Shown: positions 13,301-25,300 of the stretch, piece by piece
Numbering within the stretch: the stretch's first letter is position 1
Layout: each line of letters begins with the position of its first letter
Assembly: GCA_020632495.1 (NCBI GenBank)
Contig: JACKFL010000005.1
Span: 372,001 to 436,000, forward strand
Length of the DNA: 64,000 bases
Direction: 5' to 3'
Source of the DNA: Candidatus Omnitrophota bacterium
Lineage (GTDB): Bacteria > Omnitrophota > Gorgyraeia > Zapsychrales > Zapsychraceae
Notes under the pieces: generated by a model
Database searches by the model: none
Told to the model about the DNA's origin: nothing
Seen by the model: only the letters and a program-made list of their open reading frames with translations
Program-made: the position numbers and the translations under genes

Positions 13301-16300
13301 GGCCCGTGCAGAAATACGCGCAAGGAGGGCACGTAATCCGGACAGGCCTCTAATTTGGTTATTATTGTTGTATTTAGCTGTTATTTGCGCTGTAGGCCCT
13401 CTTATAAGCCCGAATGCAACCAAGATAGTGATCAGGGCCAGGGGCACAGCGATAGACGTGACACCTGCGCTAACAGGTGTAATGGACAGAATCACGGCAC
13501 TGGATACCGTGATCTTGGCTAATCTTGAGGAGAATGAAGCGGTTGAAACGGATACAGCCTCAGATTCTGACCTTCCGCGTTGATCTTCATCGGTCGGCGC
13601 ATCTGAGGTAGTGCTTACTGTACCATTGACTGTTACTGATTTCGCAGTTATTGAATCCGCAACATCAGCAACGTCCGAATCGACTGACACTTTTCTATCA
13701 GCCGATGAGGTGATTGTCTCACCTGATGTAGTCTTACCAAAGCTTACAATGTTGGCAGCTAATGCTTTAACCCCAGTCAACAATTTGCTAACAAGGGTAG
13801 AACCAACATTTTCGATCCTGTCGGTTCCGGAGAACTCTTCAGGATCTTGGCTGCTCGCCTTGCGGAGATTACTCACACTGCGATCAGCGCTTTGTTCGAC
13901 TTCTTCGTAGATTGTAGTCCGTGCATTGGAAGCACGTACAGAACTTGATCTGCTCTCCTTGCTTGGAGCTCGATCTCTTGCAACTGCTACGACAATATTC
14001 GTGAACACATTGCTGGCATTGCCAACCTGCACTTCACGAATTTCATCAGATGTATCAATCGATACAACCTGATTCAGTGCAGTCGCTTCAGTAGCCATGC
14101 TACCTACACTAACCGCACCAGCAACAGTTTCGTTCTTGAATTCGCTAACCAGAACATCTACTGATTTACGCACTTCAAGAACTCTGCTCTCACCATTAGC
14201 ATCAGTGATGCGGACAGTCAGAGCTTCACCAGACTCACCTGTTACAGTCAGTCCAGCTACTGTTTCGACTTGATTGTCGGCTGCAACAGTTCTCACTGTT
14301 ACAGTCGTACCGGTAGCGATGTTAGACACCTCTACCAGAGCTTCTCTGCGACCTGTTGCCACAGAGGTGGATGCTGATTCACCGTTCTCACGGTCAGCTA
14401 CAGCTTCCGCAGCTGTGCTGCTGTCAGTTATTACACCAGCAGCAGCGCCCTCACCACGGCTTCCTCTTATATCGAGTACTTCCACAGTGAAGGTTGTGCT
14501 CGATCCATCTGCGTTTCCGCGTACGAATCGAACCTCACCAAGCAGTCTTTCAACTGTCTTAGCGTTCTCTACTTCAGCAGTTCCTGCAGCTACATCTTCC
14601 AGTCTTTCAACCGGTTGACGTACTCCAAGAACCAGGCTCATTCCATCTGCATCTGAGATACGGACAGTCAGAGCTTCACCAGACTCACCTGTTACAGTCA
14701 GTCCAGTTACTGTTTCGACTTGATTGTCGGCTGTAACAGTTCTCACTGTTACAGTCGTACCGGTAGCGATGTTAGACACCTCTACCAGAGCTTCTCTGCG
14801 ACCTGTTGCCACAGAGGTGGATGCTGATTCACCGTTCTCACGGTCAGCTACAGCTTCCGCAGCTGTGCTGCTGTCAGTTATTACACCAGCAGCAGCGCCC
14901 TCACCACGGCTTCCTCTTATATCGAGTACTTCCACAGTGAAGGTTGTGCTCGATCCATCTGCGTTTCCGCGTACGAATCGAACCTCACCAAGCAGTCTTT
15001 CAACTGTCTTAGCGTTCTCTACTTCAGCAGTTCCTGCAGCTACATCTTCCAGTCTTTCAACCGGTTGACGTACTCCAAGAACCAGGCTCATTCCATCTGC
15101 ATCTGAGATACGGACAGTCAGAGCTTCACCAGACTCACCTGTTACAGTCAGTCCAGCTACTGTTTCGACTTGATTGTCGGCTGCAACAGTTCTCACTGTT
15201 ACAGTCGTACCGGTAGCGATGTTAGACACCTCTACCAGAGCTTCTCTGCGACCTGTTGCCACAGAGGTGGATGCTGATTCACCGTTCTCACGGTCAGCTA
15301 CAGCTTCCGCAGCTGTGCTGCTGTCAGTTATTACACCAGCAGCAGCGCCCTCACCACGGCTTCCTCTTATATCGAGTACTTCCACAGTGAAGGTTGTGCT
15401 CGATCCATCTGCGTTTCCGCGTACGAATCGAACCTCACCAAGCAGTCTTTCAACTGTCTTAGCGTTCTCTACTTCAGCAGTTCCTGCAGCTACATCTTCC
15501 AGTCTTTCAACCGGTTGACGTACTCCAAGAACCAGGCTCATTCCATCTGCATCTGAGATACGGACAGTCAGAGCTTCACCAGACTCACCTGTTACAGTCA
15601 GTCCAGTTACTGTTTCGACTTGATTGTCGGCTGTAACAGTTCTCACTGTTACAGTCGTACCGGTAGCGATGTTAGACACCTCTACCAGAGCTTCTCTGCG
15701 ACCTGTTGCCACAGAGGTGGATGCTGATTCACCGTTCTCACGGTCAGCTACAGCTTCCGCAGCTGTATTTCTAGCCATAGTAACCGTAGTTACCACAACC
15801 TGCTTGGTTCCATCCGCCAGTCTTTCGACTACCAGACGTACTTCAAGACTTGCATCTTCCCCATTTCTGAGGTTGACACTACTTCTACTGGACAGTCCGG
15901 AGACTGTGACAGTAGTCGTTACTGCATTGTCGCCTGCAGCAGTTTCCACCGCTACAGTCGTGCCGGTAACGGCCGTAACCGTTACCAGAGCTTCTCTGCG
16001 GCTTGTTGTCGCAGAGGTCGGATCTACTTCCTCTGTTTCCAGAGCAGCCGTAGATGCCTCAGCTGTCAGGCCAGCTGCAGCAACCGTAGTTACCACAACC
16101 TGCACGGTTCCATCTGCCAGTCTTTCGACCACCAGACGTACTTCGCGACTCTCGCCTTCCGCATCGCTGCGGTCAGCACTACTTCTACTGGACAGTCCGG
16201 AGACTGTGACAGTAGTCGTTACTGCATTGTCGGCTGCAGCAGTTTCCACCGCTACAGTCGTGCCGGTAACGGCCGTAACCGTTACCAGAGCTTCTCTGCG

Positions 16301-19300
16301 GCTTGTTGTCGCAGAGGTCGGATCTACTTCCTCTGTTTCCAGAGCAGCCGTAGATGCCTCAGCTGTCAGGCCAGCTGCAGCAACCGTAGTTACCACAACC
16401 TGCACGGTTCCATCTGCCAGTCTTTCGACCACCAGACGTACTTCGCGACTCTCGCCTTCCGCATCGCTGCGGTCAGCACTACTTCTACTGGACAGTCCGG
16501 AGACTGTGACAGTAGTCGTTACTGCATTGTCGGCTGCAGCAGTTTCCACCGCTACAGTCGTGCCGGTAACGGCCGTAACCGTTACCAGAGCTTCTCTGCG
16601 GCTTGTTGTCGCAGAGGTCGGATCTACTTCCTCTGTTTCCAGAGCAGCCGTAGATGCCTCAGCTGTCAGGCCAGCTGCAGTAACCGTAGTTACCACAACC
16701 TGCACGGTTCCATCTGCCAGTCTTTCGACCACCAGACGTACTTCGCGACTCTCGCCTTCCGCATCGCTGCGGTCAGCACTACTTCTACTGGACAGTCCGG
16801 AGACTGTGACAGTAGTCGTTACTGCATTGTCGGCTGCAGCAGTTTCCACCGCTACAGTCGTGCCGGTAACGGCCGTAACCGTTACCAGAGCTTCTCTGCG
16901 GCTTGTTGTCGCAGAGGTCGGATCTACTTCCTCTGTTTCCAGAGCAGCCGTAGATACCTCAGCTGTCAGGCCAGCTGCAGTAACCGTAGTTACCACAACC
17001 TGCACGGTTCCATCTGCCAGTCTTTCGACCACCAGACGTACTTCGCGACTTATGTCACCCGCGTTGCCGCGGATAACCTCTACTTCGTTTCTCTCGTGAG
17101 CAACAGATTTCTCTGTTACTAGAACTAATCTGTGTCTTGTTGACGCAGATCCGGATGACTTCAGAACTACGACTTCTTCCGGTACAGTCACAGCTTCCGT
17201 TTTCGTGTCGCGTGCTTTCGCACTGGCACTAGAACCGATGCCGTACCGAGACAAGATTTCTCTTACTCGGTTTTCTACCCGTTCGAGATATCTTCTGAAC
17301 TCAATCAGAAGCTCTTTCACGAGCCCAGGAGTGACTCCTGCTTTATCGCGAGCTCTACGAACTCTGCGACCAGCCAGAATCGCTGCCAGTTCTACATTTC
17401 CTTCTCTGCCAGGGAGTTTATCCCCGTCAGTTTGTCCTTCCGAAGCTGTCAATGTAGCCAATGCAGCTCTGGATACTTCGGCGCTACTCAGGTTTTCACC
17501 CAAGCCTCTTACTCTTACAGTTACTTCAATTGTTAAGTCAGTCCGCTCTGTGACCATTTGCCCTGCCTGACCCTCTGCGGAGAGGATGGCAGCGCTGAAT
17601 GCTGTCGGACTGAGCCCCGTGGCCAGGGCACCTCCGTTCATTTTGTCTGCGTTCTCAATGTGCGGAGAACGCGAGATTTCTTGTTCTTTTGGAATTTGAG
17701 GACGTCTCAATACATCAGATTTGAGCTGTCCAAACTGAGATTGATAGGCAACCATGGCCGTCTTGACACGTGTTCCGCCTGTGGAGCCACCCGTAGTAGG
17801 CAATGGATCGGCATCCGGGACATTGACCGGCCCGGTAGAACCACTCACAGGAAGGGCATCTCGACGCCGCCCGCTTCCAGGGATAGCTGTCTTACGATCC
17901 ACATCATTCTGGGCCGTACGATATCCCATCTGGAAGAGGAAGTCATCCGTGCGCTGCCACAAGTCACGCGCGCTACTCAATAATAATGGCGTAATTTGGA
18001 TGTTTATGGTCGGAACCACGACCGGTAAATTATTGACAGGAAGAACCTGCGGTATGGTGACTGGTATATCTGATACAGGTAAGTCGGGAGAATCAGGCCC
18101 TTTCACTCGCGCATCAAGGTCATCTTGTCCATCAATATCGCGTTGTGTAATGGTACCCTTATCCGGAACAAGGCCGTCATCTTCTCGATATTCGGCTTCA
18201 TCGATCGCTTCCGGAGGACCACGGACTTTATCTGCTGAAACAACTGCATCCTGTACGAAATCTTCCGTCTCCGGATCAGCCTCAAAGAGTAGATCGCGAA
18301 TGTCGTAGGCTTCGTCCTTGGGCTGATAGAGGATCGCGACATTATCAATGTCGGAAATAGCCGCGTCTATGTCACTTTGCGCCATCGCTTCCGGCGAGTT
18401 AAGGAACGTCATCCCCAGAAGCAAGCCGGCAAACAGAGATCCCTTGAGCCAGCCAAAGCGGCCTTTTCTACCAGTGTCTTCTGCTATCTCTTCGTCGGTC
18501 GCTTTAGCAGACTCAAACATTTTGTCGCCTGATACAACTTCACCATCGGCATCGAATGCCGCTGTACGACGTACTGATGCCATGGCTGGTATGTTCAACT
18601 CATCACTGACATATATTCCCAGCTCAGGATACTGAGCTGCCAAGGCATAGTATTGGGTGGTAAACACTGGGATCATAGCACCTGAATCGTCCTCGGCTCT
18701 AATTTCCCTTGTTGTCCGATCGAATTCGATCTTTACCGGCAGAGTACCCACCGTGTCTACAATCTGAATCCTGTCAGCACCGGCCAATTGAGCTTGACGT
18801 TCTAACCCCTCGGTCAGGTATGCCTTGGTATACTCCTGACCTTCCACCTGCACTGTCAGAGCAGATACGGGTTCTTTGACCAGATATTCTTCGATTTCTT
18901 CCTTGGTTCCGAATCTAAAGGTAGGTGTGGTAACCGCCGCCAAGGCTTCATTGCTGTCGTATCTTGTCTGATGCGGATCCCGGTCATAGTCCTCTTTTCC
19001 TGCATCTTTCGGTATGACCACTCGGGTATTTTCGGCATCGTCAGCCTGCAATCTCGCAACGCTCCAGTCCAGAATATCTGCTTGAATCGGCTCCAGCGCT
19101 TTTCCTAAATATTGACCTGTGAGCGCTTTACCAGTCAATTGACTAAAGAGGCTTTGTCTATCCGGTCCCGGATATTGGACGGACATAACCATATTGTTTT
19201 CGTATACAAGGCCGGACACGTCAAATGTGAACTCTTCACCGTCAATAATACGGCTGAAGGCTAAACCGCTGCGACAATCCGGACAGTAGGTAAATACCAC

Positions 19301-22300
19301 CGACTCCCGATTAACGTAGGTATTGAGCAACTCGTTACGCATTAAAAGCTTAACAGGCACCAAGAGAGTCTTGGTTTCTCCGTCTCTGGTGATCTGAACC
19401 CTCATCACTTCGTCACTATCGTGGAGGAATCCAGCGGCTTCTTGAAGCTCCACTTCCTGAACATCAGACGCCGTTAAGGCCTTGATATTGCCACGTCGTA
19501 CCTCTTTCAGACCTTCTTGCAGTTGTACAAGTTTTCGTAGGTCTATATCCGCATCGCGTTGTTTAATGTCAAAGTCTTCGGTTTGGAATTCCTTTTCCGC
19601 ATCCACGTAATCACGCGTTTCTACAACAAAGTTTTTGGCTTGCTCGATATCTTGATCGATGGACTCCGGCGTGAATACCAACAACTGCTGATCTTCACGG
19701 TCACGGTATCGAGCGTACAATCCGCTGGCCACTCTGATATCTTCATCTATAGCAGTCTGCAATTTGATTAATGTGGCAAGGCGTTCTTCTTCGCTTGCCG
19801 CGTTAATGGAAACTTGTATTTTCTCACCGGCAAGGTCCAGGTAGGGAGACGCGGTGATTTCATCGGACTTTTTAGCCATTTTATCGCCGAGTAATTCGCC
19901 ATTTAGTGGCGGCGGCAGCTGCTCAAAGGCGATTTCCGGCGTAATTTCACCCCTCGTCAAACGTTCTATGACATCTTTGTAGAAGTTGTCTGTCTCCCTC
20001 AGAGTCAGATTCCGCAAGAAGGCCTCAGTGAGACCAGCACCCTCAGACGCTGCCTCCGCAGCGAACTTCTTGAACTCCGCGTATTTGGCGGCTATGCGAC
20101 GCAGAGCATCCAATGCGTCAACAGCTTGGCTGACCGAAGTAGCGAAAGAGTCCGCCTCGCCGCGTTTAATCAAATACGGCGGCAGCAATAGGCCTTCTTT
20201 ACCGGCCGCTCCTGGCAATTGGCTAAGAACCTCTTGGACCTCACGAATGGTCTCAAGCTCAACGTCTCGTTTATTAAGGAAGGTTTGATACAGAATCCTA
20301 CGCTCCACATCCGTGGTAAACTGACGGTCGATTTCCGTAATAAGATCTGCGGTTGGCATACGTAATACCGGACGCAGAGCGACGGCTTGTATTCCGAGTA
20401 TGCGTTTAATTTCACTATACGGCCGCGGTTCATTGGTGCTTGGCAATCCAATAGAGAAGGCTATAAACCGCTCAATGGATTCCTTTTTGCCAAGCTCATG
20501 GATCTTGATGTCCAGCTTACGGATGTCGTCCGTCATTACAATGGCGTGCTCTTCGAGGAATCGGCTGATGCGGCTGGCCAGACCTACCAATGGAGCCTGC
20601 TCCGGCACCAAACCTCCGTTCATCTCAGCACGAACAATATCTTCCAATTGTTTGGTCAATTCGACATCATAGTCTTCATCCACACCATTGATGATAATGT
20701 CCAGGAACGGACGCTCCACGTCATTATTCGTAAGGGCCAAAAGATAACCGATTGATTGATCCGAAATACTGACATTATCTAAAAGGGCCACAAGGAATTG
20801 TTCCTGATCTTCTAGATCGGAGAGCGCATCTGTATCCTGGTCTTCCTCAGCGACCTTCTTGATATCTTCAATATCCGTTCTGATGTCCTTAAGTCTGTTG
20901 GACGTTTCGACAGCAATCGGCCGGCTGTTTTCGATAAGCCGCTGCAATCTGGACTCACTAATACCAGCGGCTTCCTGATTCAGCAAGCTCGGAACAAGAC
21001 CGACGAGCTTGACAAATTCGATCAATGATACGCTGTCATCCGGCAACAGTATGTCCTTCAAATCTTGCCATTGAGAAAGCGTCATGTCGTTGTATCGATT
21101 AGCCAAGGCAGACGATTCCTGTAATCTGGCAAACCAATATTCTTTAAGTTTCTCCTTGTTTGGTAAGTTCTGCGTAGCCAGAAGCTCACCAACATAACGT
21201 TCCAAGAATCGTTTGTCCGCATAATGCTGAGCCAAGTTAAACTTGTCCTCGTCCTTGGCGTTATCCTTCATGGCGTAACGCGCGGTCAAGATCTGCGCTA
21301 CCCGCTGGATGATGCGCGTTCTGCGCTCAACGATTTCGGCCTCCGCCGTACCTTCCTCAGCTTGGACTTCTTCGCGACCTTCCAACTGACTCATCAAATA
21401 GACACCGATATCGAAGGAGAGGCGATATGGCGCTTCACGTGTTTGGTTCACAATATTTTTGAAGACCCGCAGCCGATTTACGGCATCTTCTCTGGAAGTC
21501 GATTCGAGGGCCTTTAATTCCTGCTGTGTGAATTGTTTTTCCCAGAGATTGAACAGAGCTGCCACCCGACGAGCGTCATCAAGAATGCGGAAATTGGCAT
21601 CAAGTAATCTGGTTGAAATTTCGAACGAAACATTAAATAAGTCCTGATATGCCATTTCTTCACGCGGTGGAAGTCCAGGAATCCCGGCGAGTCGTTTAAT
21701 TTCAGCAAAGGCCGTATCGGAAACCGATTGCGATATCGCCAGTGCGTGTATCATGGAAACCAGCTGCTTGCCACGATAGGTGAGAGTTTCTCCGTCCTGC
21801 TCGACATAACGGTTCTTCGGATCCCGAATGAACCGCTCCTGTTCGTCCGTAAGAGACGCATTCTCGAACAGCTCATCAAGACTATCCACTCTCAGCTTAT
21901 CGGTTTCAATTCCCGGCCCCTTCTTGGTCCAGGCCACAACCTTGGTAGCTTCCCCAAGTTGTTGCTGAATCCTTGACGGCAGAATTTCCTGACTGAGGAA
22001 CTTGGACACCTCAAGTATGGTCTTGAAGTGTTCAATATCATATACGAAGTCTCCATCGCGGTAGCCTTCCTTGACCTTTTGCAGAGCAGTCTTGAGTCCC
22101 CGATGTGATTCACCCGGAATGTTTCCGTATTCCCGGAGCGCAAAATCCAGTCGGGCTTGGGCTTGGGCCAGTAGATTCTCAACGATCAGGCGCGTCCTGG
22201 GGGAAAGCGCCTTACCCTTAATTGATTTGTACAGCAATGCCCGCCACATTCTGATGGCTGCTTCAGCCGCCTGTACGTAGGCATCCAGGGTTTGCTCCTG

Positions 22301-25300
22301 TCCGGACATCACTTCAGGTAAGACTTCCTGCCGCGGGACAACAAAGCTGTTGCGCTGCTCTTCCCGTCTGACAATCTCGACAATCTCCTTATCGGAACCG
22401 TGAGATCTTTCGGCCAAATACTGAATCGGCTCAGTGGACTCGATGTTACGGTACATAACACCCAAATTGTTGGAGAAGGACACCGCGTTTTGCTTGCGCT
22501 CCAGGAACTCGGCATTGAATTCCAGGGCCCGGGCCAGCTCTCTGGGTGTGTATACTCCCGATTCCAGGGACTCATAAAACTTGGCAAACTTCACCAGGAA
22601 TTCGTCGTACGGCACCCCGTGAATTAGATCATCCTCAAATTCTTCCGTAAGGGTCGGCTTGAGATCCTTGTAAAGCTGATAGATTTGTCCTAATCGGAAG
22701 GTCAGATCCTGTTCGTCAACCAGCGCGATCTTACGACCGAAGTTATTGACACTTCTGGTGTTACGGTTAATCAACTGAGACAGATAGGCCCGTGGATATG
22801 TTTGGGCCTCAAAGATGATATTATCCACATCCCCTTTAAAGCTGTAACCCTTGGCGATACCTGGTCGAGCCACTACGACACCGCGGAAGCCTTTGTCATC
22901 TTCCCTGCCTAGGCCTGTTTCTTCGGTAAGAGTGGTGATACCCGGCAAAGGATTACCGTCTTTGTCCGTGCTATCCTTCGCATCTGTCCCGGAGTCGATA
23001 ACGCTCACTTCAATCGGATTACCGTTGTACGTAACACCAGCCTCACGCAAGGCCACTGACAATTGCTTCACAAAGCGTTGCATGTTTTGCGGATCGTTGT
23101 AAGGCAACAGAATACCGCGTCTTACTTTAGTTCCCGTAATACCCTCACCATCCACCAAGGCCTCCTTGATGTAGGCGACGGCGGCAGCAACCGGATCCGA
23201 TTGCCGTTCTAATTGAACCTTGCCCTCGGATCCGACCCCTACCTCGGCCTTAGCGGTTTCCGCAAGCTGGATAAAGAAATCACTGGTTGATACGGCAACG
23301 ATCTTCTTCGCGTCCGTACGGGCCAAGATCATATTAGCCAGCGCCTGAACGGCCGTTACCCCGACAATATCGCCTTCGCCCACGAACAGAGCGTGAATCG
23401 GATTTTCAAGCCGAGTTCCGCCTGAAATTGTGATATCTTCAATATTCATGATGCGGCCATCAATGTGTTTACTCTCCACCAAGGCGTTGTATTTGAGAGT
23501 GGCCGCTGCCTTGCGAGCGATTTCATGAGAGAGAAGATCATCTTGTCGCGTACCGCCTTCACCTGACGGAACGAGCTCCGTTTGCTCTTTGTTAGGCTTG
23601 AACGAAGACAGTGCCGGCGCGACGATTTCACGGAAAACGTTATCCACCAAGTCGTCAGAGTAATCCTTGAAGTAGTCGTAGACGGCCTGACTCAACAGGA
23701 ACTCTTCCATACCAGGATTGGTATCGGTTGCCTTGACCCCGCGATAGTATCCGAAATACCCCTTTTCCTTACTCTTCTCAATAAATTCATCGAATGAACC
23801 TTCAAACCTGCTAATCAAAGGTGTCGAACCGTTTCCTTTATGCGTATATCCATCCAACTCGCCGAAGTTGGCCATTGCAAACAATTCTTCGACTTCCCTG
23901 AGGATTCGATCCCGATCGGACGATTCGATACTCTTACGTCCGTCCGATGTAATGTAGGTGACATTCTTACCGGTCAAGGTATCGATTTCGTCGAGGATTC
24001 TAACGCTCTTTTGTCCGGTAATGTTTCTGATCGCGTTTCGTACCGCGGGGTTGTCATAGAACTTTATTTCCATGAATCCGAATGTGGACTGGCTCATGGC
24101 GGCAATGACATTCGGATTTGTCAATGCGTTCACTATCGCGGATTCGTATTTGACACGATCTTCTTCCGACTTGGCTGTTTCATACTGTTTAATCAAAGCG
24201 TTGACATCAACAATAGAAACTCGGCCTTCGGTAATTCCCGGAACAAAATCTACGGCCGGGGATACGTATCCGCCCGCAACGTTAGTGTTTCCAATCAAGG
24301 CCGCTGTGGCGGTCGAATCTTCAGAAATAATGGTGACTTTCTTACCGTTGACTTCGTTGAAGTAGAGGGCGGCCAGAATTTGGGACAGCGACTTACCGGT
24401 CGCGTTTTTACCTAATGGGATGTAGTAGTTTACGAGTAATTCAGCAATAAGCTTCTGTTCATCAAAGATACTGAATTCCTGTTCGGCATCCGGATTGCTA
24501 GCGCTTCGCTCACGCTGGTATGTTATAAGTCGCTCGATAATATCATCAAATCTGGCTTGGTTATGGGATAACGTCGTTGTAGCTTGGAAGTCAGAGTAGT
24601 CCTGAATCGAATCCGATAAACGCGCGTAGTCACGCAAAGTATTTACCTTCGGCCCGCCGGCGACAGGCAACGGCATCGGAACAGGCGTTATCGTCGGCAC
24701 AGCGGTCGGAACGGGCGGACCGGTCGGTTGTACCGGAAGCTCGGCATCCACCGGCGCCACTTCTACGGTCGTACCTTCCAATGTAGCGATGATGGCCAAG
24801 ACCGGCTCCCACTTTTGCGGTTCCGGAATAGATTGGTCTTTGGCTTCCAGTTTACCCCGGAAGGCAGCCCAGTCACTAAACATCCATTCGCCGCTTTCGT
24901 CCTTGAGGGTCATACGATCAGCCATTTGCTTCATTATGGCCTCGTCACCCTTGGCAATCTTACCTTCATAGTACTCACGGTAGGCCTTGTCATTCGGGTC
25001 ACCGGCGGTGATGCGTGTCAGACCGGCAAGTCGCGCCTTGTCCGTAAGCTTCGGTGAAGATGAACTGGCGAGTACGGTGGACCCGAACTTGGCAATTTCG
25101 GGCCGTTCGATTTTACGCTGAACGTTCACCCGCTGCGGCATTGAGATTCGCTTGAAGCGTGGCACACCCCGAGTTCTTCTGGAAAGCTGAATATCACGGC
25201 TCTTATTGGTAAAGCGAACCGATTGAAGCATATCAGCGAACCGCTGCGCATCTTGGGCGATGTCAGCGCTAACCATAAGGATTGTTTTACCATCCACGTC

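Noticed and set aside
13126..13332. Gene boundary near 13.14 kb (ATG followed by membrane segments and wall hydrolases)
   Set aside because: It looks like the start of a separate secreted hydrolase gene, but the upstream frame runs through it in the same phase without a stop, and no ribosome site precedes that ATG. A fusion is the better reading.
14185..17052. CRISPR-like or non-coding satellite explanation of the repeats
   Set aside because: Periods are 300 and 450 bp, both multiples of three, without short spacers, and the units keep one open coding frame.
15624..17099. 491-codon + strand frame, and the 114-codon repeated + strand frames next to it
   Set aside because: These are exact antisense images of the 300-bp and 450-bp arrays. 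Identical copies arise only from the DNA repeat, not from separate genes.
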